This document shows, piece after piece, positions 53,315 to 62,350 of a DNA stretch of 62,350 nt. Origin of the DNA: JAYZDF01 sp036337945 (GTDB lineage Bacteria > Myxococcota > Kuafuiibacteriia > Kuafuiibacteriales > Kuafuiibacteriaceae). The translations under genes were made by a program, and so were the position numbers. Within the stretch, counting starts at the first letter, position 1; each line of letters begins with the position of its first letter. The stretch lies in the NCBI GenBank assembly GCA_036337945.1, contig JAYZDF010000070.1:1-62350 (forward strand). The letters are read 5' to 3'. Under the pieces are notes generated by a model, which saw only the letters and a list, made by a program, of their open reading frames with translations, ran no database searches and had not been told where the DNA came from.

Positions 53315-53897
53315 TAAGCCCTTTTCCACCGATCCCGCGCGGAATTTTTTTGGCGCTCATCCGGATCCACCCCCTCGAGGGATCGTACTGAGAGCCATTC
53401 GACTATTTCTCCGGGGGTTTCTGTTCTGCGGGGTCTTCATTATGGATCTCGGACGACGATTCGGAAGTATACTCCTCCGCACCGAATATAAGCTCGCGGG
53501 ACAATGCAAAAAGCGAGGGGCATGCTGTCATCATGTTCTTCTTGAATGGTCACCACTTTTCGAGAAATATCCCTTCCTGGGGCGCTTAATCCTTTGGAAA
53601 TATACCCGAATTTACTCATTCTTTGACCGGGGCTATACCTGGGAGATTCAGGATGGTCTCTTGACTCGCGTTCTCGGTTGTCACGCGTTACAAGATGATG
53701 GTTCTTGTGGCGAATACCTAACGCGCCCACTCATCTGTCGAGCCTTTCCTGAACTCCCTCTCACCGGCAAGCCTCTTCTTCTCAAAGGATGTGGATACAA
53801 ATTCGAACGCAGGGATGGTCAAGAGATGCAAATAGTCGAGAGCGGCGAGGAGCTCATTCAAATTGGAAACTCTAGGAAGCCGCGCAGACTCGAGTAA
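53304..53897 (+). CDS. YkgJ-type cysteine cluster protein
   Basis: A 197-residue protein with the YkgJ/zinc-iron cluster pattern: GQCKKRGACCHH, LGCHALQDDGSCGEY and RPLICRAFP, giving about eight Cys with a hydrophobic stretch in front (about 35-48). The cluster likely binds iron or zinc; the reaction is unknown in this family. It overlaps the barrel protein gene by 11 bases and is probably co-translated. Confidence 0.82.
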   Translation: MSSNKPFSTDPARNFFGAHPDPPPRGIVLRAIRLFLRGFLFCGVFIMDLGRRFGSILLRTEYKLAGQCKKRGACCHHVLLEWSPLFEKYPFLGRLILWKYTRIYSFFDRGYTWEIQDGLLTRVLGCHALQDDGSCGEYLTRPLICRAFPELPLTGKPLLLKGCGYKFERRDGQEMQIVESGEELIQIGNSRKPRRLE

Positions 53898-53900
53898 TTA

Positions 53901-54899
53901 TTATTCCAACATATCCAAAAGCGAATCCCCGCTCGGAGCGGTTGCCGGTCCAGGCTTCGCTTGGGTTGGTTTGTTTCCGTTAGCTTCGCCTTGAATCGGT
54001 TTATCGGGAACAATTCGAATGCCCTGCACTTTCACAGTGTTTCTCGGTTCGTAAGAACGGATAAAACCAGCTCCATCCATTCCAGGGCGCATCCCGGTAA
54101 TCCTTTGACGAACTTTCAACTGAACGGATGCAGCTTTTGGGGCGGTAATCACGATATCCGTGATCATTCGGCTTGGCTTCTCAACTTCAAATCGTGACGT
54201 CATTACGGATGCGGCTGAAGTGAGCGGTGATAATAGTATTTGATTGCCATCACGACTCCAAGCGCCAGCCAAGATTTCACCACGCATAAGTTCGCAGGTT
54301 GTCATGAATCGAAATCTTTTGTTTGGAGAAAACTCCCAAATAGCAAAGGCATAACGACAAGATTCCATGCCCACAAGCATCGCAGGAGGATTTGCGGGCC
54401 TCAGCCCAATAACCTCAGGAAGGCCTTCGGCGACAATTGTCAATCCCTCTTGCTCCATACTCTTGAGTGCAGGAATAACGGCCTCTTCTATTGGCTGAGC
54501 GGAAAGTACTGGAGCTGTCGGACGTTTCTTCAGTGGCTGCTGCGACGTTGCTTCCTCGCCAAGATCAACCAGTCCTGAATTGACGACAAATAATCCGGCA
54601 GCACAAAGCCCTACGAATAAAAAGAGTAGTACTCTCATCGCAGCTTTTTCCGCACGAGCGTCCCGTTCGCGCCGCAGTTCTTTGCGAGAACGCTGGGCGT
54701 AATCAGCCGTGGTCACAGAAGGTGTTGACGACGCAGGTTCACGTTCTGCATTCAAAGATGTCATCGGCGGACTCGCGTCCTGTGTTGTAAACGCCGGTTG
54801 GTCGATGGTCGTTTTCGGGCTAGCAGGGTCCTGGGGCTCTAAATCAACCCTCGTCGGGTCATAAGTTTCGTGTGATTTGTCTTCCTCGTTACCGCTCAT
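53901..54899 (-). CDS. Membrane-anchored protein of unknown function
   Basis: A 332-residue protein. The N-terminal 85 residues are disordered and rich in Pro, Ser, Thr and acidic residues. An Arg/Lys cluster (RSRKELRRERDARAEK) is followed by one membrane segment (about 89-105). The periplasmic part has a beta-rich domain with CRYAFAIWEFSPNKRF and ends in a Pro/Gly-rich tail. No family recognised. It starts directly after the Lgt stop with no gap, so it shares its mRNA. Confidence 0.65.
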   Translation of the reverse strand: MSGNEEDKSHETYDPTRVDLEPQDPASPKTTIDQPAFTTQDASPPMTSLNAEREPASSTPSVTTADYAQRSRKELRRERDARAEKAAMRVLLFLFVGLCAAGLFVVNSGLVDLGEEATSQQPLKKRPTAPVLSAQPIEEAVIPALKSMEQEGLTIVAEGLPEVIGLRPANPPAMLVGMESCRYAFAIWEFSPNKRFRFMTTCELMRGEILAGAWSRDGNQILLSPLTSAASVMTSRFEVEKPSRMITDIVITAPKAASVQLKVRQRITGMRPGMDGAGFIRSYEPRNTVKVQGIRIVPDKPIQGEANGNKPTQAKPGPATAPSGDSLLDMLE

Positions 54900-55712
54900 T
54901 TACTTACTCGTCGCCCCCTGCTTTTGGCGTGTGTAGTAAATCCAGAATCCGATCAGTAACAAAGGAATCGATAAAGTCTGACTCGTCGATAATTGCCCAA
55001 ATGAACCGCGGTCGGCATCGCCTCTAAAAATCTCTGTCGTTGCTCTGAGGATTGGATACCCAATCAATAATAAGGCAATATTTTGTCCAATGAAGGTACG
55101 CCGTTCGAACTTCCAATAAAGCACGGCAAAAAGTATCGCGGCCACACTCGCGTCGTAAAGTTGAGTAGGATGCACGGGTGACTTGCTCGTTGGGAAATTC
55201 ACGGCCCAGGCAACTTCTGTCGGTTCCCCATAACAACAGCCTGCCATGAAGCAGCCGAGACGCCCTACAACTGCACCGATCATGATGGCTGGTGTAAAAA
55301 TATCACTGTATTGCCAGGCATCTAGTTTAGGTCTTCTTCTAAAATAAATGACGGCACAGGAAAGTGCACCAATCATCCCGCCGTACCAAACATACCCACC
55401 TTCTGCGAGTCGAAGCCAGTGCAGCGGATCCTCTCGAAGCAGTTCCGACAAACTCTGAATCTCTGTGCCGTCTGCGCGCAAATGGCCGGGTGCCTCAAAT
55501 AAAGTATGACCTACCTTTGCACCAATAATCGAACTTACGACCATGACAATAAATAGGTCCCAAGCCTGCCAGCGTTCTACATGAGCATCCTTGAGTGTAG
55601 ACGAGGCACACAGACGCATGATTACGTACAAAGCTGCGGCATATCCCAAAGCCATCATGACAGGGTAGCTGGGAAGCTTATAGCCAGCTATTTCAATTAG
55701 GGTAGGAAACAT
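54900..55712 (-). CDS. lgt: Prolipoprotein diacylglyceryl transferase Lgt
   Basis: A 270-residue inner-membrane enzyme with about seven membrane helices. Seen: the region GYVWYGGMIG, the signature GRLGCFMAGCCYG and HPTQLYDA. It attaches diacylglycerol to the lipobox cysteine of prelipoproteins, the first step of lipoprotein maturation. The window contains at least two lipoprotein candidates that would be its substrates. The GCFMAGCCYG version is one seen in delta-type proteobacteria. Confidence 0.93.
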   Translation of the reverse strand: MFPTLIEIAGYKLPSYPVMMALGYAAALYVIMRLCASSTLKDAHVERWQAWDLFIVMVVSSIIGAKVGHTLFEAPGHLRADGTEIQSLSELLREDPLHWLRLAEGGYVWYGGMIGALSCAVIYFRRRPKLDAWQYSDIFTPAIMIGAVVGRLGCFMAGCCYGEPTEVAWAVNFPTSKSPVHPTQLYDASVAAILFAVLYWKFERRTFIGQNIALLLIGYPILRATTEIFRGDADRGSFGQLSTSQTLSIPLLLIGFWIYYTRQKQGATSK

Positions 55713-55739
55713 TTGACTAATATGACGGTAAAGTAACGC

Positions 55740-58700
55740 CTATTCAATGACAACTCTTCCCGCAAAAGGTTTGAGTTTACTGTCTAAATCATCCCAAAAA
55801 GGATTAGCCCACACTTCCGCTAAGTTTTTACGCCTGATTTCTTGGACCGTGTCCGCTAAGGTGAGGTTCACTTTCCCTTGGGAGACCTCTCTCGATATAA
55901 GCTGGAGGGCTCGGGATGCGATGGGAATAGGGTTGGGTATTCCTTTCTCGGTAAGAATATCCAAACCTAACCAACTAAATGCCCGATCTAAGCCGATTTC
56001 ATGGGGGCGAATTTCACCAATCCAGGGCCGGTCCCAAACAAATGATTGATTGAGCAGGTTCTGCTTAATCCAAACCTTCATGCCACTTAGCCGTTCACCC
56101 ATGAGCAAAGTGTATAAACCCTGCCCAATTTTAAGCGGTAATTTAACGCCTTGAAGACTCTCATCTTGTCCATCTGGATCCTGAAAATCAACGAGTCGAA
56201 TCACCAACGGGATACTCAATTTACTCACATCGAAGGTCCCGTTGATGACTTTCTGGCCAATATCTAGTTTCACGTCAGAAACTCCTGAAAAAAGGAAATC
56301 TTTCCTCGCGAGTCCACGACTAATCTGCTCTCCTACTTTTTCGGCCGTAAGAATATCAAGGTTCAGGTCGGTGGCAGTCATACGCATTCTTAGCCGCATG
56401 TCATCTTGACCGGACAGCTGCATCGACATGTCCCCAAACAGGTCCCCTTCCCAAATCTGCAAAGCAATCCTATCCAATTGAAATACACCTGACGCATAAG
56501 ACGCATCTAAAGAGAGATTGCTAATTTCATTGGCAGCTTGCTGAATACGGTCAATCCTCATCTGGGCACGATCGACCGTGTAGAAATTTCTCATAGCCTC
56601 ATAATCTGCGGTTCGAGGAGGCTCGACTAGTATATTAGAACTGCTCACAACAAATTTTGCATCCTCCATCAAGACTCTCAACATTTTGGTAAACTGTGTT
56701 TCGAGATCATCCCCAAATACTCCTGACTCGCTTTTCGATTTGGTTGGAATCATCTTTGGAACACGGACATCTTGACGAAAAGGGACTCCGCCTTGAACTC
56801 CTTCAATCTTTAGTTCATCTGTTTTGTATCCAAAGCTTTCAAAGCCAGCGTTACCTTGAAGGGCCAAAGTAGTTTCCGATTCTTGGCTCAGAGCAGCCTC
56901 GCCCATAAATTCGCCCGAAAAAGGATTAAGTTCAGGCAGGAAGGCCTTTAGTTTATCAAATTTAATTCTCGATTTCATTTGAAGCTCAGGCCGGAATACA
57001 CCAAACTTTTCTCGTTTCAGTCTTCCTGATAAACGAAATCCGGATTCCTGCTTAGGTAGATCGAGTGAAATATTTCCTAACTCAAGATTTTCAAATCTCG
57101 GGTATCTGACGTTAGCATTCATTTCCAGCGGCCCGGAATCGCCTATTCGTTTACCGTCGCCCTGCACGTTCTCGGCATTAATTGTTCCATCAAGAAACAG
57201 TAAGTTATCCTCGACGCCTAACCGAGAAATCATTTTGATCCCGTTGAGGTCCAACCGCTCTCCTTGCAGCTCTTTAGATATGTTGTGGGTCCGCGCGGAA
57301 AAATCGACATGCGCTTTATCTTTTGAAAACTCGGCGCGCATATCACCATTACAATCATTGATACCAAACTGAGCGGTGGGAAGAGACAGCGATACCTTGT
57401 CTAACGCCATATTTGCTCTAATCTTCAAAGGTAAGCGATCAATTGATAATTCGTTGGGGTTGGGGATGCGCCCCGTAGCCCTTCCTTCAAGTGAGACTTT
57501 CCCAGACGCCGAAACATCTCTCACTTTCTTACGCAACTCGGGAGTCAACTTTTTCGGCAACTTCGATAGGTCCGCAAACTCGAATGAATACGCCAAATCA
57601 GCGCGTTTACGATTTGTTAATAGACCAGTAACTTGGCCTTTGAGCGCTGCCGCAAATAGGTCTTCTATCTTGATTTTTGAATTTATTATGCGCACCTTTT
57701 CTGTTTTCGGAGCTAAGTTTGCGCGCATTGAAAAATTTGCTGCCGTCTGAAATCGACCATGTTCGCTATGAGCGTAAAAAATCTGACGCGCACTTCCTGA
57801 AACCGAGGCTGTCACGGAATTAGGGAGCGGACTCTCAGTCGCGGCAAGTACACCCCAGTCTCGTAAACCCAGCTTCGTTTTGATGCCGAAATCCTTCAAT
57901 TGTATCCTAGTGTTCGAGATCGACGCTATCTTCATTCGGCTGCTAAGCGTTGGTGATATTAGAGGCTGAAATCGCGGATCTTGCAGGCTACCTTTGATAT
58001 CTATCTGAGCTTCTTTAGCAATAAAGCCATTGGATTGTCGGATAGACTTGATACCCGAGTCGAAAACCCAACTGATATTGTCGCCGCGCGGAGGAAAGAT
58101 CGCGGGGATTGTAGATTTGAAAACACTTCGAATATCTTTCACGGCAATCGTTGCCGTGCCCGTCTTCGTTTGGGCTGCTGGGATATTTAACTCAGCCGTC
58201 AGTTTGCTTGGGGCAAGCTTTTCTGATGGGTCCTGAGAAACAAGCTTCGGCGAGGTAAAATCAGCGCTAAATCTCACGTTGTCGACCCCAAAACCAGCAT
58301 GAGTTAGCCGCTTGGCGCCCGCACTTAGGTTCACGTCTATCGGGCCTGGCGCGGAGAAATCCGCTCCCTCAAGGTGACCAGTGAGTCGTAAGTCGGGCGT
58401 AGAAATCTGAAGTTTTTTTGCTCGAAGCGAAGTTGCTTTTGCCTGCACCTCAAAGGGCACCTTCGATTCCTCATCTAAAGTCTCTTGAGTTCCAATTCTC
58501 ATCGTCCCGTTCAAATTATTGATCTCAATTTCTTTGCTTGGAACAACTAAGGATAATTCTTTGAACGACAGACTTCCTAGTAGTTGCTTGGGAGACAGCT
58601 CTCTAATTGCACTTTCGTCAACTGCCACCAGGAGTTCATCCATATTGATCTTTCCTCGCATCTTAGCGTCAGGACTGAGCGCTCGGACAAATGGTTCGAA

Positions 58701-59834
58701 CTCCGACAAATGAACGAGGCTTTTCTCGGCTGTAACGCGAAGAAGAGCCGGTAATTGATCGCGTTGCTCAAAATATAAATTTTTGATGCTATTGGGCAGA
58801 GGTGATTTTAGACCAGCCTTTACGAAAGCACGAATCCCTTGAAGGTTTAGTGTCGCATCTACGAGTTTTGACTCATTTTGTGTCAGCTGAAATTCATCCA
58901 GAAAAAAGCTATCGGTATCGGACGGGAGCCGGGCACGAGAATGGAAAGCTAACTCAGTATCTTTGACATCAATCACGCGGCTATTGACTGTGTCTTCATA
59001 GCGTAAATCAATCTCACTGAGTGCCACTTTTATTTCAGTGGAAGCGTTCTTTAGTCGAATCTTTTGGTCAGCGCTCATAAAGAGTTGGGTTGTCCAATCG
59101 AGTTCACAGCCTGCCTTCAGACTGCTTCGAATCGTCTCTTTCCCAAAGCTGGTTTTCAGAAGCCCCTTTTCCATTAAGATTCGTATCGAAGCATTTAATG
59201 CATCGGAATCCGCCGAGCCATCAATTCGAAAAGATATTGGCTTGAGATCGAATGACCTTGTCTCATCAACGACTCTCAGTGAAGCTTGCTCAATGGCTAA
59301 GTTACTAAAATCCACATCCAGTGGAGATAATTGCTTTCGCTCACTTACGCGCTTTGGTGCCTTGTCTTTTTTTTGCTCCGCCTTAGCAGCTAAGGACATC
59401 AATATTGACTGTAGATTGGATACACCATCTTTTACTTCGATAGTGAGCTTCGGACTCTCTACAACAAATTCTTTCAGTTTGAGTTTGCGCCGGAGCAAAT
59501 TGCTAAAATCGTAGCCAATTCGAATTTCTGCTACCTGTAGGAGAGGATTGGAGAAGCCATCCGGACTGCCAACTTCAATCTCTTTTACGGAACCACCGGT
59601 AAGTAAGGAGTATTCAACCGGCCCAATCTTCACAGGAACATCTAGCGCGTCACTCAAAAGCTCGGTCACTTTCTTATTAACATCATCGGCGCTGTAAAAT
59701 AACGGAACGGCTGCGAGGGCGAGGATTATTGAGAGCGGTGGGATCAGCAGCCAGTAGACGACGCGGCGCCAGCTTCTCCCCTTCGTACGCTGACTAGCGT
59801 CCATGTCCGGTTCTCGTTGCGACTTTGAGGCCAC
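55740..59834 (-). CDS. Large AsmA-like protein (bridge-type lipid transfer candidate)
   Basis: A 1364-residue protein: a basic N-terminus, one membrane helix (about 31-48), then a very long beta-rich periplasmic body with the AsmA-type opening VNKKVTELLSDALDVPVKIG and repeated short strands. The C-terminal part contains an AsmA-2-like segment (about 1170-1290, LRMRMTATDLNLDILTAEKVG). Large AsmA-family proteins (YhdP, TamB, YdbH) form bridges that move phospholipids to the outer membrane. The length fits this class; which one is unclear. It is 27 bases from lgt and on the same strand. Confidence 0.8.
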   Translation of the reverse strand: MASKSQREPDMDASQRTKGRSWRRVVYWLLIPPLSIILALAAVPLFYSADDVNKKVTELLSDALDVPVKIGPVEYSLLTGGSVKEIEVGSPDGFSNPLLQVAEIRIGYDFSNLLRRKLKLKEFVVESPKLTIEVKDGVSNLQSILMSLAAKAEQKKDKAPKRVSERKQLSPLDVDFSNLAIEQASLRVVDETRSFDLKPISFRIDGSADSDALNASIRILMEKGLLKTSFGKETIRSSLKAGCELDWTTQLFMSADQKIRLKNASTEIKVALSEIDLRYEDTVNSRVIDVKDTELAFHSRARLPSDTDSFFLDEFQLTQNESKLVDATLNLQGIRAFVKAGLKSPLPNSIKNLYFEQRDQLPALLRVTAEKSLVHLSEFEPFVRALSPDAKMRGKINMDELLVAVDESAIRELSPKQLLGSLSFKELSLVVPSKEIEINNLNGTMRIGTQETLDEESKVPFEVQAKATSLRAKKLQISTPDLRLTGHLEGADFSAPGPIDVNLSAGAKRLTHAGFGVDNVRFSADFTSPKLVSQDPSEKLAPSKLTAELNIPAAQTKTGTATIAVKDIRSVFKSTIPAIFPPRGDNISWVFDSGIKSIRQSNGFIAKEAQIDIKGSLQDPRFQPLISPTLSSRMKIASISNTRIQLKDFGIKTKLGLRDWGVLAATESPLPNSVTASVSGSARQIFYAHSEHGRFQTAANFSMRANLAPKTEKVRIINSKIKIEDLFAAALKGQVTGLLTNRKRADLAYSFEFADLSKLPKKLTPELRKKVRDVSASGKVSLEGRATGRIPNPNELSIDRLPLKIRANMALDKVSLSLPTAQFGINDCNGDMRAEFSKDKAHVDFSARTHNISKELQGERLDLNGIKMISRLGVEDNLLFLDGTINAENVQGDGKRIGDSGPLEMNANVRYPRFENLELGNISLDLPKQESGFRLSGRLKREKFGVFRPELQMKSRIKFDKLKAFLPELNPFSGEFMGEAALSQESETTLALQGNAGFESFGYKTDELKIEGVQGGVPFRQDVRVPKMIPTKSKSESGVFGDDLETQFTKMLRVLMEDAKFVVSSSNILVEPPRTADYEAMRNFYTVDRAQMRIDRIQQAANEISNLSLDASYASGVFQLDRIALQIWEGDLFGDMSMQLSGQDDMRLRMRMTATDLNLDILTAEKVGEQISRGLARKDFLFSGVSDVKLDIGQKVINGTFDVSKLSIPLVIRLVDFQDPDGQDESLQGVKLPLKIGQGLYTLLMGERLSGMKVWIKQNLLNQSFVWDRPWIGEIRPHEIGLDRAFSWLGLDILTEKGIPNPIPIASRALQLISREVSQGKVNLTLADTVQEIRRKNLAEVWANPFWDDLDSKLKPFAGRVVIE

Positions 59835-59990
59835 TACCGCAACTATACTTCAGGAAGGAAAGAACTGCCTATTTGTAAGGCAATCGAACTGTAGAAAGCC
59901 CTAGACTTATTGAACATTCCCGTATTTCCCTAGGATTCCTCCAATCCACGACAGATTGACGGAAATTACACTCCATGTGACCTTGCTAAC

Positions 59991-61739
59991 ATGAGTACGT
60001 TTCGCTTTCTTTTTACCCTATCATTTGTGCCCTACCTGACGTCGTGTGCAGCTCTCGAGGGTGAAGAGGATTCAGCTATTCAACCTCCAGTCGAATGCCC
60101 TGCTCAACTGCTCGAAATCCAGACAGGATGTAACCTGGCTAGTTGCGGTTCTGGAGCCAGCAACATCACCTACTCAACAGCAACGATTAGCGCTGATCTT
60201 GGTTCACAATGGACCATCGTCAGTTGGGCCGCGTCAGAGATCGCCGACGAAGATGAAAATACGACGCTTGAATATGACTCGGTCTCCTCCAATGGCTTGA
60301 GAGGAGCTACGGCCACTAAACAGCATAAACGAACACCTGTCATTCATAGGCAAGTCCATACGCCGTCTCGACTTGAACAGCTCAACTTCCAAAGGAAGCT
60401 GCGTTCCAAGCCCATTGTTGTCGAGAACTTTCGAAACCCCCGCGTGGGCACGGCGATCCAGGGAAGAACCGAGAATATATACCCTCGCGAGAGCTTATTT
60501 CAGTCCACCGCATGCAACTCAGATGGCCCAAAATCTTGTGGAGCTTCGATGTTGTGCGTGATTGAGGAAGGTCAAACCTCTGGTTCTTGCGAGTCAAGAA
60601 TACAGTTGAAGTACAAAGGAACGCGATCGACCGCTGAGGAACTCACCGCTACCGTGAGAGCCGTCGGAGAATTTGCAGCTGTGGTCGTCGACGAAGCTGA
60701 CAACGCCCAGGTCAGTGACGACGATGTGTCAGAGCTTGTCCGTAGATTCGACGAACACATTGGGCCACGTCTTCACCAATTCTTCGGTATGCCCAAACAA
60801 AACGGGAAAGACCGAGATGGCAATGGTGTCGTCATTCTCTTCTTCACCTCGAAGGTCAGTTCCGAGGGTCAATCCGTAGTTGGTTTTTTTGAACCCCAAG
60901 ACCTCGAGCCTTCAGCAACAAACTCAGAGAGTAACGTTGCAGATATTCTCTATCTACAGCCTCCTAGTGGTCAAATTTCGCTTGATAACCTTAGCGGCAC
61001 GATCGCGCACGAGTATCAACACCTCATCAACTTCTATGCGAAAGTGATCATTGCTGAATCAGAGCAAGAAGAGCTCTGGTTGGATGAAGGCTTATCGACA
61101 TTCGCAGAAGACCTGGTCGGATACGGAGATGACGCATTTCGCAACGTACTCGCATATCTGCTGAATGCAAGTGATACGTCTCTCACGGGATACGGCCTCA
61201 TACATAGCTCTGCTGCCGAAGCTGACAGCTTCGAACGAAGAGGCGCCGCCTACTTATTGGTACGTTATTGGTTTGAAAGAGCCGGGGATACTCAGTTTCC
61301 TGACGGTCCAGGGGAAGTCACTGGCGCAGCAGGTGTACAAGCCATTCGCAGTCTCGTACAGTCGGAAGATACCGGCATAGACGCTTTCACTGCCTCAGGT
61401 GTCTCATGGGACAAAATCCTTGAAGAGTTCTTTAGCAAAGTAGCTATCGATGGAAGTGAGGCCGACTGTCGCCCAAGCTTCGGCTTCAAAGAGCCAGAGA
61501 CTGATTCATACACGAACTTGCAGCGAGGACTGAGCTTACGACAAACGATACAACTGAGCACTGGCGAGTCATTAGAGCTTTCAGGTCCTCAACTAGTCTC
61601 CCTCGAATCCAAAGAAGTTCCCTTTCCTATAAACGGCGCGGAGTTTCACAAAATATCTGTTCCCACTGGGTATGTTGGACTGAGCATATCTGGCCCAAGC
61701 GCCGTTCGTGCTAGCATGCGGATCCTTTCCGGAATCTAG
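59991..61739 (+). CDS. M30-like metallopeptidase lipoprotein
   Basis: A 582-residue lipoprotein (lipobox LTSC, residues 16-19) with Cys-rich start, then a peptidase domain with HEYQHLINF, the metal motif, and EELWLDEGLSTFAED, giving the third ligand Glu. This layout matches hyicolysin-type (M30) peptidases. It would act at the cell surface or in the periplasm. No MYXO-CTERM tail is seen. Substrates unknown. Confidence 0.82.
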   Translation: MSTFRFLFTLSFVPYLTSCAALEGEEDSAIQPPVECPAQLLEIQTGCNLASCGSGASNITYSTATISADLGSQWTIVSWAASEIADEDENTTLEYDSVSSNGLRGATATKQHKRTPVIHRQVHTPSRLEQLNFQRKLRSKPIVVENFRNPRVGTAIQGRTENIYPRESLFQSTACNSDGPKSCGASMLCVIEEGQTSGSCESRIQLKYKGTRSTAEELTATVRAVGEFAAVVVDEADNAQVSDDDVSELVRRFDEHIGPRLHQFFGMPKQNGKDRDGNGVVILFFTSKVSSEGQSVVGFFEPQDLEPSATNSESNVADILYLQPPSGQISLDNLSGTIAHEYQHLINFYAKVIIAESEQEELWLDEGLSTFAEDLVGYGDDAFRNVLAYLLNASDTSLTGYGLIHSSAAEADSFERRGAAYLLVRYWFERAGDTQFPDGPGEVTGAAGVQAIRSLVQSEDTGIDAFTASGVSWDKILEEFFSKVAIDGSEADCRPSFGFKEPETDSYTNLQRGLSLRQTIQLSTGESLELSGPQLVSLESKEVPFPINGAEFHKISVPTGYVGLSISGPSAVRASMRILSGI

Positions 61740-61857
61740 GTACATTCACACACAAACCCTTACACTGACTTGCATGAATGGGCTTTGCTTCCGCTGTTCT
61801 AATTAGGAATCCGGATTGTGACGGCGATCAAACATGATACATATGACCTAAGACACA

Positions 61858-62350
61858 ATGAACTTCGGTAATATCAACGTAGCAAAAACAGAACGACGTT
61901 CCCGGTACGCATTGAGTGTCGCAATAAGCGTTCTACTCACAGCAATCACTTCTCTTGGACAGTCCGCTTTCGCTGAGCATTTGGTCAAGATGGACGCAGG
62001 TCAAGCGCAAGCTTCGATTCTGACGAGCTGGAGTCAAAAAGGGAGCAAGAGCACCTTTACGGTGCGTGACGGAGAAGATCCGAGGGAAATCGTGGAGCTC
62101 ATAAACGAAGAAATTTCAGGTGTAAAAGCCAAGGTTAGAGCGGGTAAGATTCAAATCAAAGGCAAACCTCTTAGCGAGCTGCTTCCCTTGCTCGCTGAGA
62201 TCAATCTTGAAGAAGAGGAAGACTTTGGTGCTCTAGCATCCGTCAGCTTTGACACTGATTTTGATTCTGGCTCCTCACTCAGAGCAAAAAAAGTGGCGGA
62301 CGTGAAGAAGTTACTCAGTGATGCAAAGACGGTAGCAATCGGAAAGGTCC
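61858..62350 (+). CDS. Exported protein of unknown function (cut by the window edge)
   Basis: An open frame from the ATG at 61858 runs off the right edge without a stop (at least 164 codons). It begins with a basic stretch and a hydrophobic segment (ALSVAISVLLTAITSLG) followed by SAFAE, a good signal peptide with cut site near residue 39. The visible mature part is acidic and Lys-rich with no recognisable family, though the segment near PREIVELINEEI may form a small alpha-beta domain. Incomplete, so no function is given. Confidence 0.65.
   Translation, partial: MNFGNINVAKTERRSRYALSVAISVLLTAITSLGQSAFAEHLVKMDAGQAQASILTSWSQKGSKSTFTVRDGEDPREIVELINEEISGVKAKVRAGKIQIKGKPLSELLPLLAEINLEEEEDFGALASVSFDTDFDSGSSLRAKKVADVKKLLSDAKTVAIGKV

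Noticed and set aside
59038..59514. A 158-codon plus-strand frame opposite the AsmA-like gene
   Set aside because: Shadow frame, Ser/Phe/Leu-rich, no start signal.
1..62350. CRISPR arrays, insertion sequences, prophage or integrases
   Set aside because: No regularly spaced repeats, transposase or recombinase motifs were seen on either strand.

Overview
The window is one continuous stretch of bacterial chromosome carrying about 50 genes. By eye the GC content is near one half. I found no insertion sequence, integrase, phage gene or CRISPR array. A full gspC-N type II secretion operon with GspN, a PEGA-domain Ser/Thr kinase, a CHASE2 cyclase, matrixin proteases ending in MYXO-CTERM-like tails, and LptD/Lgt/AsmA outer-membrane genes together point to a Gram-negative of the former Deltaproteobacteria. 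Myxococcota or a close relative is most likely, although the GC content is lower than in the cultured myxobacteria. This placement is an inference from gene content only.

Layout. Positions 23-4454 (minus) hold a tightly overlapping five-gene oxygenase operon: Rieske oxygenase, ferritin-like diiron protein, AurF-like diiron oxygenase, 2Fe-2S ferredoxin, second Rieske oxygenase. It is the best candidate here for an undescribed biosynthetic or lipid-modifying pathway. Positions 4971-18611 (plus) are a complete type II secretion operon (gspC to gspN). Positions 18700-24977 (plus) hold a peptidoglycan hydrolase-like protein, a Ser/Thr kinase, MltG, a DUF885 lipoprotein and a small CPXCG zinc protein. 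Positions 24965-29258 (minus) are a TetR-led operon with a crotonase, a biotin carboxylase, a LOG-family protein and an alpha/beta hydrolase. Positions 29361-35611 (minus) are accD-folC-AMIN-lptD. Positions 35666-40090 (minus) hold a CHASE2 nucleotide cyclase, a GT2 glycosyltransferase and a ParA ATPase with two N-terminal zinc ribbons.

Positions 40155-43471 (plus) hold a CaiB-type CoA-transferase, a MEMO protein, GtrA and a polyprenol-phosphate mannosyltransferase, facing a flippase on the other strand (43425-44894). Positions 44964-47494 (minus) hold a double matrixin protease that looks like two secreted proteases fused head to tail, plus a companion exported protein. Positions 48030-48219 hold tRNA-Gln(CTG), tRNA-Glu(CTC) and a strong terminator. 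After these come clpX, a TPR membrane protein, a PPDK/PEP-synthase regulatory protein, an outer-membrane-type protein, a YkgJ-type cysteine cluster protein, an anchored unknown protein, lgt, a giant AsmA-like protein, an M30-like lipoprotein protease and a gene cut by the right edge.

Working together: much of the window concerns the cell envelope and export. The T2SS is the expected exit route for the MYXO-CTERM-like double protease. LptD, Lgt, the AsmA-like protein, MltG and the PG-hydrolase-like protein build or remodel the envelope. GtrA, the mannosyltransferase, GT2 and the flippase supply surface glycans. A perfect CRP-type palindrome upstream of the Ser/Thr kinase, with a cyclase 15 kb away, suggests cAMP control, but that link is an inference.
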